Assembly (NCBI GenBank): GCA_000433775.1
Contig: HF998492.1
Span: 12,342 to 33,002 of the forward strand
Source: Corallococcus sp. CAG:1435
GTDB lineage: Bacteria; Bacillota; Clostridia; Christensenellales; CAG-314
Length of the DNA stretch: 20,661 nt
Direction: 5' to 3'
Position numbers and translations under genes: made by a program. Within the stretch, counting starts at the first letter, position 1. Each line of letters begins with the position of its first letter. Shown here one piece after another: positions 7,938-17,600 of this stretch. Below the pieces are notes generated by a model. It saw only the letters and a list, made by a program, of their open reading frames with translations. It did no database searches and was not told the DNA's origin.

Positions 7938-10319
7938 ATGAAAACAAACGCAAAAAGAATAGTTGCATTGCTTGTTGTTCTTTGCATGCTGATGACTTTT
8001 GCACTCACCGCATGCCAGAAAGAATGCACAACTCACGTCGACCTTGACGGCGACGGAATTTGCGACGTGTGCAAAAAGCCCATGCCGGAGCCTCAAAAGC
8101 CCGTTACAATCTCTGTAACTGCGGAAAAGGACGTCATCAACTACGATGAAACTTTGCCCGTTACGGTTACGGTGGAAAATGCCGAAGACAAGACATACAC
8201 CTGGTCTTACAGCGTGGAAAACGTTGTAAAGGTGGAAAACAACGTTGTATCGGTAGTTAAAACGGACATGACCGTCGACATCTATGTTGTAATCACGGCA
8301 ACATCCAATGCCGACAAAAACGCCACGGCTTCCTTGCCTCTCACGGTAAAGGCTCCCGTTGTTCAGGGACAGGTAGGCGAACTTACTTCCGACATGCTTG
8401 AGGATTTGGGCAACGCCAGCATCACCGTTACGGGAACGCTCACCGACTACTACGTGGATCACGTTCAGGCATTCAACAGTTACGAAACAAAGTACGACAT
8501 GACCGTTCAGATGCAGGACGGTTTGTGGAAGGGTTCATGGAATGCGCAAGGTTCTTCCGAAGTGATTACCAACACCTACAAAAAGGGCACGGATATCGTT
8601 ACCAACGAGTACGGCGAAAAGGGCAACGGTCTGGAAGAACTTTATGTAAACAAGGACAACCAGGTTTCTTCCACTCTTGTCAAAAACTACAGCGGTATTC
8701 CTGCAACATGGCAAAGTCAGCACCTGTGGAATCACCTTGGACAACTCAACGTTACGAAGTTTGAGTATGACGCCGAAAACATGGTGTACAGTTACGAGTA
8801 CGACCGTACAAGCGTTGACGATTTGTATCTGATGACGTATCTTGCCTACAGCCTTACTCCCATGCTTACGGAAACTCTCGACAAACTCTATCTTGTAGTG
8901 GAAAACGGCGAAATAACCAAACTCATCGCCCAGACGGAAGCCATCGGCTATCCCATCGACGCCGAAGAACCCGACTACACAACCTACTCCGTAGTGGAAC
9001 TGACTTTCTCGGAAGTAGGCACAACCACGGTACCTCAACCGCAGGTGTACCAAGCGGGAGAAAACACTTCCCTGTTGCAGGCGGCGTTTGAAAAGATGTC
9101 GCAGGCAACAAACTACTCCTTCCACGCAGTGGACACGCAGCAAAGTGCGCCCAGCACCAACCCCGACGATTACAAAGCGGAAGCGGTGTTGAGTTTGTCC
9201 AATCCCACCGTCCACAATTCCGCTTTGGGCAACGTAACTGCAGCCAGCGGTACTGTAGGATTGCAGGGTTGGGTAACATCCGACGCTATCCTTCTTTGCA
9301 AAACAGGCAAGTACGACTACGCAATGGATGACAAGGTATATCACCTTGAATACTACGGTTACAAAAAAATCGACGAGGATTACTACGACGAATTCGAGTA
9401 CGATTACGACACCACAAGTTACGTCGGCGTGAAGAGAATCAAGGGTAACGTTATGGACCAGATGCCCTCGTTCCAACTTTCCGCAAACATCTTCAAGTTT
9501 GTAAGTTCCACAACGGCAAACGGCGTTACGAACTACACCTACGAATTGCAGGAAACAAGTATTTCCAGAGAAGTTGCAATGCAACTCGGTTTGTACAATG
9601 CAAGCAATGCGTCTGCAACTTTGCAATCCAAATTTACCATTGTTGCCAACGAAAACGGTATTGTTTCGGTAACTTATCCGTATTCTTTGGTGTCCGGTAC
9701 ATATATCGGTTACGTTACGGTAACTTATTCCAACGTAGGCACAACTCAAATGCCCGTTGACGGCTTGTTTGACGGATACGTGGCACGTACCGTTCCCACA
9801 ACGTGGTCGGAAACGCAAACCAAGTACTACAGCCCCGACTGTTCCACACTCACAAGTCAGACGGTGGCTTCCGACGTGGCTTTCGGCGACGCTTTCGGAA
9901 CAAAGTACAGCAACTCTCAATTCCCGCAATATTCGGCGTTCTTCAACGTGTTCGGCGACAACATTTCCGGTCCTTTCTATGACTACACGGAAAACGGCAC
10001 CGACCCCGACGGCAACACAATCTTCAAGAAGAGTGTTTCCATCACGGTTACCACCGACGAATGTGACGAAAATTCCAAAATATCAACGGAAACCTACTTC
10101 AAAATAATGGATCAACTCACAACGGAACTTGCCAAGTACGGATTTGTGTACGACGCCGCCAACAGCGATACGACGGGTGGCGCAACGGGCTACTCCGACC
10201 GTCAGATGGCATTCATCAACGACGAACTCGGAATTCAGGTTATCGTTGACAACAACCGTACCAACTATTTCTGGATTGATTTCTACAATGCAGGAGATTA
10301 CATTCTCAACAGAGACTGA
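7938..10319 (+). CDS. Lipoprotein with Cys/His-Asp-rich N-terminal motif and Ig-like domain; paralog of the previous gene
   Basis: The product is 793 residues. An AAGGAGAT site lies seven bases before the ATG. The lipobox LTAC places the acylated cysteine at 26. Directly after it comes C30-x2-H33 followed by DLDGDG and C42-x2-C45, a compact motif seen in many clostridial surface proteins; it could bind a metal ion or resemble a single dockerin-type calcium loop. Residues about 55-140 form an Ig-like domain (YTWSYSVENVVKVENN). The unnamed core then shows two halves, one starting LTSDMLEDLG (near 8380) and one starting LLQAAFEKMSQATNYSF (near 9070). Each half ends in a similar VGTT-x-x-P block (FSEVGTTTVP and YSNVGTTQMP). 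A DGYVARTVPTTW block at 9771-9809 and a tail with LAKYGFVYD match the previous gene. It begins 23 bases after the previous stop. The function is unknown. Confidence 0.85.
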   Translation: MKTNAKRIVALLVVLCMLMTFALTACQKECTTHVDLDGDGICDVCKKPMPEPQKPVTISVTAEKDVINYDETLPVTVTVENAEDKTYTWSYSVENVVKVENNVVSVVKTDMTVDIYVVITATSNADKNATASLPLTVKAPVVQGQVGELTSDMLEDLGNASITVTGTLTDYYVDHVQAFNSYETKYDMTVQMQDGLWKGSWNAQGSSEVITNTYKKGTDIVTNEYGEKGNGLEELYVNKDNQVSSTLVKNYSGIPATWQSQHLWNHLGQLNVTKFEYDAENMVYSYEYDRTSVDDLYLMTYLAYSLTPMLTETLDKLYLVVENGEITKLIAQTEAIGYPIDAEEPDYTTYSVVELTFSEVGTTTVPQPQVYQAGENTSLLQAAFEKMSQATNYSFHAVDTQQSAPSTNPDDYKAEAVLSLSNPTVHNSALGNVTAASGTVGLQGWVTSDAILLCKTGKYDYAMDDKVYHLEYYGYKKIDEDYYDEFEYDYDTTSYVGVKRIKGNVMDQMPSFQLSANIFKFVSSTTANGVTNYTYELQETSISREVAMQLGLYNASNASATLQSKFTIVANENGIVSVTYPYSLVSGTYIGYVTVTYSNVGTTQMPVDGLFDGYVARTVPTTWSETQTKYYSPDCSTLTSQTVASDVAFGDAFGTKYSNSQFPQYSAFFNVFGDNISGPFYDYTENGTDPDGNTIFKKSVSITVTTDECDENSKISTETYFKIMDQLTTELAKYGFVYDAANSDTTGGATGYSDRQMAFINDELGIQVIVDNNRTNYFWIDFYNAGDYILNRD

Positions 10320-10334
10320 AAACAGGAGTAATTT

Positions 10335-13300
10335 ATGAAAAAATCAGCATTTTCTGCGATTATCGCATTGCTGATTGTCGTAACACTTCTTGTAGGTGGG
10401 TGCGTGGACCCCGTTCCACCCGACACCCACACTGTCAGTGTGACGGCAAAAAGCGAAAGTTTGGATTTGAAGGATACCGAAGTGGAATCCTACGACTACA
10501 CTGCGCTGTTTACCGTAACGAAAGACGATGTTGCCGTTATGGTGGAAAAATCCATGCTGGATTTGTCCAAGGTGTCGGCGGAGGCGGATTCCTTCACCGT
10601 CAAATGCACCTACGAAAATCAAAGTGCAACCGTAACGGTAAACGTATCGCACACACTGTACGAAGTTACTCTTGCACGTGACACAATCACCCTCAACGTT
10701 TCTTTGGTGGAAGACTACGAGTTCAATTCCCTTTTCACCGTGAAAGTGGACGGGGTAATTGCGGCAATCACCGACGACATGGTAAGCAGCAACGTTACCG
10801 CCTCTGTGGGCGAATACAGTTACACCGTTACATGCGGCAACGCTTCCGCAACGCTGACGGTAATTGTAACGGATGCGCACGAAATGTTGGCGGTGGCTTC
10901 CTACAAAACATTGCAACTGACTTTGGCGCAGTTGGAAACGTTCGATTACACGCAACTGTTTTCTCTGTACGTGGACGGCGAAGCGGTGCAGGTAACGTTG
11001 CAGATGTTGGACGTTACTCAACTGGAAAACGCCGTGGAAGGCGGTCAGTACACAGTAACTTTCAGTTACAGCAGGGACAGTTCGCAGTGTTCGGCAACGA
11101 CGGTTTTGCAAATTGTTCCCGAGGCAGTTGTCAGGGTGCAAACCAAAAACATAGTAACCTATCCCAACAGCGACTACATCGACCTTACGACGCTTTTTGA
11201 AGTAACCAAAGGCGACGAAAAGGTAACTGTCACCAACGATATGATTAGCGGTGCCGTCGACTACTCCAAAGAGGGTATCAACAACATCGTGCTTTCCTAC
11301 GGCGGGAAAACCTACACGGCAACGGTGCAAGTGGTAAAAGGCGTGGTCATCAACTACGCCGCAAGCGATATCGTAACCGTCAAGGTCAACACCGACAAAA
11401 ACACCTATGTTTTTGCCGACGACTTTGTGGTAATGATAAACGGTGTGCGCTTCCGCAACATTGCCGATTACATCGACGTGTCGCAGGTGGATTTTTCTCA
11501 AACGGGCGAGTACACTGCAACGCTTTCCGTACCCTACAACGAAAAGGGTTTCGGACTCAGCGGCGCCACCTTCACCTACTATGACAAGGAAATCGTCTAC
11601 CGTGTCGTGGACACCGAGTACAGCATTTCCGTCAATCAGGATGTTGTCTATCTGGAAAAGGGTACAACTTCCTACAACGTATTTTCCAACCTGAGCGTAG
11701 TTCGAAACGGACGTACCAACCAGGTTGGCGACAACGTGGAATGGGTAAACAGTCTGTACTGCTACGGTCTGCTGGTTTCCCCCGCACCGGATTTTTCCAA
11801 AGCGGAAAAACAACTTGTGGAAATTGACGTGTACGTCAACTATTTCGGAAGCGGCGATTTGGGCGAAGCGGTGCGTGTAAGTTATTACATTCAGGTACAA
11901 ACCGACGTCGTCATCACTGCGCAAAATCTGACCACTTTCGGACACGAAACAATTTACACAACGGATTTGTTCACCGTTACCGAGGGGGGACAAAACGTTG
12001 AAGTAACCTACGATATGGTAAGCGGAAAGGTGGACACCTTCAAAGCGGGCGTGTACACCGTAACGGCACTGTACAAAGGGGTAAGCGCAACTGCCAAAGT
12101 AGTTGTTCTCAATCACGACATCGTGGGCGAATACCAAACGGAACAAACCACAATCCCCCGTGAGAGTTCTTCCGACTCCGAAGGTTACGAAACGGACGAA
12201 GGGGCTGCGGCGGTAAAGTTGGGCGACATGGTGGTAAGTGCCGACGGCAGCATTGTGGTAAACGGCAAAACAACCAAGTTTCTGGATGCCGTTGACGAAA
12301 ACACAATGCGTGTGCAAATCGGAAGTTACGAATACACCATGTATTACGACAACGGCATTGTGGTACTTGATCCCGACAATAATTTCAGAATGCAATTTCA
12401 CGAAAACATGCGTCCTTTCGTCTATTTCAAAAAGGGCGTGTGGGAAATTGAAGATTATGTAACAATCAACACGCTTTCCAATCACGTTTTGACAACCACA
12501 ACGCAGGGTTGTTCCTACGACACCTTCAACATTGTGGCTACGGACGGTTCTGCCGATGTTTGGTACGCTTTGCGTACGGAATTGGTGGAAAGGACTTCTT
12601 CCGATACCGTCTATGACGTTTCGTGGGGCGTGGTGCAATATGCCGACGGTTTTGTACCTGCAAAAGGCACGGTGTCTTCTCTCACCTTCAACGGCGAAAG
12701 TCTCAACTTCACAATGACAAGCAGTTCCGTCGGTGTCAAAAACAAGGACGACGGCTCGAAACTTTGGGCGGGTCTGGCGTTTGACGGCACTGTTGACGGA
12801 AAAAGTGCAAGACTCAAATTCAACGAGTACGAAGGCGCAACGTTGGAATGCGACGGCGAAAACATTTTCTCTGTCGGCACCTACGACTACGACAACATGA
12901 AAAACGGCGGTGTAAACCACGCCGAAAACACACTGTTTGTGTATTCCTACGACGACGAAACGGGTTTCTATTCCTACAAATTCCTGTTGGACACGGAAAG
13001 CAAAACTTTCACCCTTTTGCAACAGGACGGCTTGTTCGGAATGTACAGTGGGGACAACAAATTCATCTTCGTGGATGGCTACGGCACGGGAATTGCAAAT
13101 TTCGACTTGTCCGGCTACAACACCGTTCCCTTCACCTACACTTTCGTCAATCAGGAACTTAAAATTTCCTTCACGGAAAAGAAGTACATCAACACTTACG
13201 GAACCTACGCCACTTTCCACATGGCGGATCTCAAAAACGTTCTCACGGCCAAGTATTCTTTCAACGGATTTTTGGGGACGGAACGCCTTGTAAACGTAGC

Positions 13301-14618
13301 CATTGTGGACGGAGCGGTGGTTAACTTTACCAAAACTTCCGTACCTGCAGGCGTAAATTGCAAGCAGGAACTGGTGGACAGTATTCAGATAATAACCAAA
13401 GACGGCGAACTCACCTACGAGCAGAAAACCGCCAAAGTCGGCGGAAAAGCAGTAGTGGACACAAGTTGCGTCGACGTCAACAAAGCGGGATTTTATCAGG
13501 TAAAAATCAACGTTACGGTAAACGGCACACTTGTGGAAAGTTATTTTTCCATTCAGGTACTCACCGATTCCTACACGGGCAACGCACTTGTTGCCACCTA
13601 CGGCACAGGCGTTGCAAATTCCGCCTACAGTCTTTCAATAGACGAGTACGGACGGGTGTTCTTCAATGACAGAACTTCCGCCTACGAGGGATTTGCCACA
13701 CTGTACGACGGCGGTTTTGTAGCGAGAGCGTTTGCCTCAAACGGCAGTTCGGTAACTCTCTACGGCGAGGCTGTGTTCAACGGCATTGTATTTGTGCGTT
13801 GTACAGGTGCAGTTACCTTTTCCGACTACTTCACCACAGGTGAAAGTACCGTAGCCGGTTGCGAGGGGAACGTGTTGCGTAAAATCACCGCAAACGGAAA
13901 CACCCTGTACCTTTATTCGGTAGATCCCACTTCGTTGGGAAGCGTGGCGGAAGTTTCTTCGGATGCCGATGACGCAACTGTTCTGCACGTTACTACGGCA
14001 GGCGGAAACACACTTGTGGTAAAGGCAAATTGGGGCGACGTTCAAAACGGTCTTGTTTTGTCCGACAGTCTGCGTGGTGTGTACACCAACGAAAACGGCG
14101 AACCTCTCACGCTGGACGGATTCGGCAAGATTCTTGTAGGTACCGTTTCGGGAACCTATTACGCCCAAGGAAACGCCGTTACCGTCACCGTGTCTTCCAC
14201 GGTAAGTGCCTACATTCTGAGCGATGACGGCACGTATCAGGTGTACGAAGTGAATTTTGCAACGCTTGTAGCGGGCAAAACCTACACGGCAACGTACAAT
14301 TTCACCGGCAGTGCCTTTGTGTATTCTGCAACCACCTCATTTGCTTTCGGCGAAAACGGAGTTGTAACGGTAACTTCCGTCTGTGAGGAATACGAAACGG
14401 ACGAAGGGGAATACAAACCTGTTTTCGGCGATAAAAACGGGCTGGAAGGCAGTTACACTGTAAGCCAAAACAAATTAATAGTAAAAATAAACGGTCAAAC
14501 ATTTGCCTTTGAAATGGCAGATGTGGTACAATGCAAAAGTATTATTTGTCAAAGCACAACTCTTTCCGAAGCGGAAACAGGCTATTTTCCGACAGGAACA
14601 TCCTTCGTTTTGAGTTGA
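10335..14618 (+). CDS. Large lipoprotein with seven to eight Ig-like repeats and an unrecognised C-terminal half
   Basis: The product is 1427 residues. AGGAG lies six bases before the ATG, 15 bases after the previous stop. The lipobox LVGGC gives the acylated cysteine at 23. Residues about 32-595 hold seven Ig-like repeats of 72-95 residues, with a recurring pattern of FTVT-x-x-G, TxDMVSG and G-x-YTVT, as in VTYDMVSGKVDTFKAGVYTV near 12004. This resembles Big_3-type bacterial Ig domains; repeats 5 and 6 are more divergent. An eighth Ig-like unit lies near 13378-13563. Between and after these (595-1010 and 1078-1427) the sequence is beta-rich and not recognised. A block at 14070-14190 (LTLDGFGKILVGTVSGTYY) recurs three times in the next gene. 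YETDEG occurs twice, near residues 618 and 1355. No catalytic motif is seen. The likely role is a rod-like surface stalk presenting a binding head; this is inferred from architecture only. Confidence 0.85.
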   Translation: MKKSAFSAIIALLIVVTLLVGGCVDPVPPDTHTVSVTAKSESLDLKDTEVESYDYTALFTVTKDDVAVMVEKSMLDLSKVSAEADSFTVKCTYENQSATVTVNVSHTLYEVTLARDTITLNVSLVEDYEFNSLFTVKVDGVIAAITDDMVSSNVTASVGEYSYTVTCGNASATLTVIVTDAHEMLAVASYKTLQLTLAQLETFDYTQLFSLYVDGEAVQVTLQMLDVTQLENAVEGGQYTVTFSYSRDSSQCSATTVLQIVPEAVVRVQTKNIVTYPNSDYIDLTTLFEVTKGDEKVTVTNDMISGAVDYSKEGINNIVLSYGGKTYTATVQVVKGVVINYAASDIVTVKVNTDKNTYVFADDFVVMINGVRFRNIADYIDVSQVDFSQTGEYTATLSVPYNEKGFGLSGATFTYYDKEIVYRVVDTEYSISVNQDVVYLEKGTTSYNVFSNLSVVRNGRTNQVGDNVEWVNSLYCYGLLVSPAPDFSKAEKQLVEIDVYVNYFGSGDLGEAVRVSYYIQVQTDVVITAQNLTTFGHETIYTTDLFTVTEGGQNVEVTYDMVSGKVDTFKAGVYTVTALYKGVSATAKVVVLNHDIVGEYQTEQTTIPRESSSDSEGYETDEGAAAVKLGDMVVSADGSIVVNGKTTKFLDAVDENTMRVQIGSYEYTMYYDNGIVVLDPDNNFRMQFHENMRPFVYFKKGVWEIEDYVTINTLSNHVLTTTTQGCSYDTFNIVATDGSADVWYALRTELVERTSSDTVYDVSWGVVQYADGFVPAKGTVSSLTFNGESLNFTMTSSSVGVKNKDDGSKLWAGLAFDGTVDGKSARLKFNEYEGATLECDGENIFSVGTYDYDNMKNGGVNHAENTLFVYSYDDETGFYSYKFLLDTESKTFTLLQQDGLFGMYSGDNKFIFVDGYGTGIANFDLSGYNTVPFTYTFVNQELKISFTEKKYINTYGTYATFHMADLKNVLTAKYSFNGFLGTERLVNVAIVDGAVVNFTKTSVPAGVNCKQELVDSIQIITKDGELTYEQKTAKVGGKAVVDTSCVDVNKAGFYQVKINVTVNGTLVESYFSIQVLTDSYTGNALVATYGTGVANSAYSLSIDEYGRVFFNDRTSAYEGFATLYDGGFVARAFASNGSSVTLYGEAVFNGIVFVRCTGAVTFSDYFTTGESTVAGCEGNVLRKITANGNTLYLYSVDPTSLGSVAEVSSDADDATVLHVTTAGGNTLVVKANWGDVQNGLVLSDSLRGVYTNENGEPLTLDGFGKILVGTVSGTYYAQGNAVTVTVSSTVSAYILSDDGTYQVYEVNFATLVAGKTYTATYNFTGSAFVYSATTSFAFGENGVVTVTSVCEEYETDEGEYKPVFGDKNGLEGSYTVSQNKLIVKINGQTFAFEMADVVQCKSIICQSTTLSEAETGYFPTGTSFVLS

Positions 14619-14630
14619 ATTGACATTAAT

Positions 14631-14651
14631 ATTCAGGCATAAGCCTGGAAT
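14631..14651 (+). other. Intergenic hairpin before the last gene
   Basis: CAGGC-ATAA-GCCTG forms a five-base-pair stem, extended by ATT/AAT across a one-base bulge. A TATTTTT run follows ten bases later, just before the ribosome binding site of gene 6. It is too weak and too far from the T-run for a full terminator. It could be a partial attenuator or an mRNA processing/stability hairpin that sets gene 6 apart from genes 1-5. It lies in the longest intergenic gap of the cluster (62 bases). Confidence 0.35.
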
Positions 14652-14667
14652 CTATTTGTCTATTTTT

Positions 14668-14673
14668 GGAGGG
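14668..14673 (+). promoter_or_regulatory. Ribosome binding site deciding the start of the last gene
   Basis: GGAGGG lies seven bases before ATG 14681. A longer in-frame reading from TTG 14666 would place this site inside the coding sequence and add five residues ahead of the MKRR signal peptide, so the ATG is preferred. Confidence 0.8.
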
Positions 14674-14680
14674 AGACAAA

Positions 14681-17600
14681 ATGAAAAGAAGAAGTTTGTT
14701 AGTAATGCTGACGCTTCTTTTGGTCTTCGTACTTGTTCTCGCCGCTGCTTGTAAACATGAGCACGAATGGGGCGAATGGTCTTTGACTACCAACCCCACG
14801 GCGACTACAACGGGTGAAGCAAAACGCACCTGTGAATGCGGAGAAACGGAAACGGCAACTGTTCCCGTGCTGACGGACACTTCCGTCTGGACGGTACAGA
14901 CAACGCCCGCAACGCATGACGAAGACGGAGAAGCGGTGTACACATCCGTTTACGGAACGGTAACGGTTGTTCTTCCCAAAGGAGAACACAGTTACGGCAG
15001 TTGGGAAATCACAACGGAACCCACTCCGGAAACGGAAGGCACAGCCTCGGGAACATGTTCCTGCGGCGACACTACAGAAGTAACAATTCCCGCACTTTCC
15101 GACACAACGGTTTGGACAGTTAAAAACACAACGCCGTCCACCTGCACTGTGGCAGGCAACACGGTGTACACCTCCGTGTACGGCGACGTTACGGTAACTT
15201 TGCCTCTTGCCGATCACGTGTACGGAAGTTGGACGCTTGTTACGGCCCCCACTTTGGATACGAAGGGTAGCGCAACACATTCCTGCACCAACGACGGTTG
15301 CACGCATGCCGAAACTGTGGACATTCCCGCACTTTCCGACACAGCGGTTTGGCAAGTTAAAACCACAACGCCGTCCACCTGCACTGTGGCAGGCAACACG
15401 GTGTACACATCCGTGTACGGCGACGTAACGGTAACTTTGCCTCTTGCCCAGCACGTGTACGGAAGTTGGACCATTGTTACGGATCCCACTTCGGATACGA
15501 AGGGTAGCGCAACACATTCCTGCACAAACAGTGGCTGCACTCACAGCGAAACGGTAGATGTTCCCGTTTTGACCGATTCTGTGTGGTCCTCTCAAACAAC
15601 ACCTGCCGACTACAACAATCCCACAACCACGGTGTACACCTCCGTGTACGGTGTTGTAACGGTAAAGGCTGACGACAAACTTGTCGCACCCTACGACAGC
15701 AAGACCTATTCCGGCGTTCGCTTTGAAGGTTCCGATGTCACAACGGGAAGCGTCAACATGGAAGACACATGGAGCAACCAGTTGCTCGTCGTCGATGCCA
15801 ACGGCGTCGCCTACGGCACGGCATATCCATGGGCAAGAAATGCCAAGAGCGTGTTCACAATGCTGGATGCCGCAACGGGCAAATTCTCCATCAGCGTGTA
15901 TCCTGTAATTGAAGAAGAGGAAGACACCTCCTCCGACGACGAACTCGGTTGGGGCGACATCGGCGACGGTTGGGTAGACGGAACGGAAACGGAAGTTGAT
16001 CCTTCCGAGTTGCAGTACGCAACGGAAGCGTCCGAAGTGTACATTTGCTACATAGATATGGAAACAGGCATTTTCGTGATGCCCAACTTTGCAACGGACA
16101 CGTTGTACGAAGATTTCATTATTGCCGTTCCCAGTGACGTTGCGGTAACTTCCGACAACTTCGAAGCAAGCAAAAACCACGGCGCTGCCGCTGCAAGTTA
16201 CGCAAACGGCGATGTTTCTTTGGGAATTTTCGTTTATGAAGGCGTTGTCAGCATAGACGTAAGTTTCACTGCAGGTGAAAGTGAAATCACCGCAGGCACA
16301 GTGTGCGACCAAACGGACTACACGGTTCTTGACGCAGCAGGCGAAGTACTTTACCACTTTGTTGAAACTCACGACGGAAGCGTTGTAATTGCCGACGGTT
16401 TGGAAGGCACCTACACGGGTGCAAACGGAAATCTTGTTCTCAACGGTGGCGGCATTGCCACTTTGGGCGAAAACGCAGGTTACTACGAAATTGCAGACGG
16501 TGCAAGTTACACAATCGATTTGTACGTCAACAACGTTTACTATCAGGTAACCCTTTCCGAAGGCACCTACACGGCAACGGCACCCACAGCCGACGTTACA
16601 TTGAATTTCAACGGTGTAACACCCGACGGTGACGTGCAATCCGTCAATACGGTGAGCGTAAACATCGAGTTTACTCTTCCCGTACTTACAAACGCCACAA
16701 AGGAATTCAAGGGCTGGTTCTACGACGAGGCACTCACACAGGCTGTGGGCGATTCCTTCATTCCTACCGATGACGTAACGCTTTACGCTTCATGGGTGGA
16801 CAAAGTCGTCATCAACCTTGTAGGCACTTTGGGCGACGACGCAACTGTGCTGTACCTCGGCGAAGGCGACGCTTACGGCGACTACCTGCCCAAGTACACT
16901 ACGGACGAGGCTACTCGCAGAAGTTTCAAAGGCTGGTACCTTGATGCGGAATTCACCACACTCGTGCCGGAAGACGCAGTGGCGTCTGCTTCGGACAGCG
17001 GAATTACCCTGTATGCAAAATGGGTGGATATGCCTGCCTACGTAGGCGACTACTACGGCACGGAAATCTGGGGAGTATCTTCCGGAAACTATTCCATGAA
17101 GAGCATTTCCATCGACAGCAACGGTAACATTACAAGTACCGTAAGCGACGTAAACGGCGCAACGGTGGTAAGTTACGATCCCGAAACACAAATCGTAGTT
17201 TACAAGAAAGCAAACTCCTCAAACACAAACAAGTTCTACCTTGATGCGGCAACGGGCGTAATTGCAGGTCTGTATTCTACCGATACAATCGGTTACGACT
17301 TCTACATTTTCAGCAGAGCCAACACTGCCGATAGTTACAAAATAGTTTCCCACTACGGTGTGGAAGCACCCAAAACTCCCGACAGCACTACAAGAAATTA
17401 CTATCTGAGATTTGTGGTAATCAATACGATTGTCGGTGAAAAGACGCTTGTGTTATACAATGACCACATCTATTCCGACGCCATTGTGGAAAACACCGCA
17501 GGCGAAGCATTGACTACGCCCGACGCAGTGAAAAACAGCAAGACTGTCGTTGTTAAGGATGCGGAAGGCAACTTCATCATCGGCGTTGCTTCCGAAGGCA

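Noticed and set aside
8034..8075. Dockerin domain in the second paralog
   Set aside because: Only one DxDxDG-like loop is present, flanked by cysteines; a dockerin needs two paired calcium loops of about 22 residues each.
10344..13220. 958-codon minus-strand open frame opposite the Ig-repeat lipoprotein
   Set aside because: It shows the same in-register shadow effect; the translation has no recognisable domain, while the sense strand has a lipoprotein signal and Ig repeats.
14619..14667. TTGACA-like -35 element in front of the last gene
   Set aside because: No convincing -10 element lies 16-18 bases downstream, so I do not call a promoter.
14666..14680. TTG start for the last gene
   Set aside because: It would place the GGAGGG site inside the coding sequence; ATG 14681 has it at seven bases and gives a proper signal peptide.
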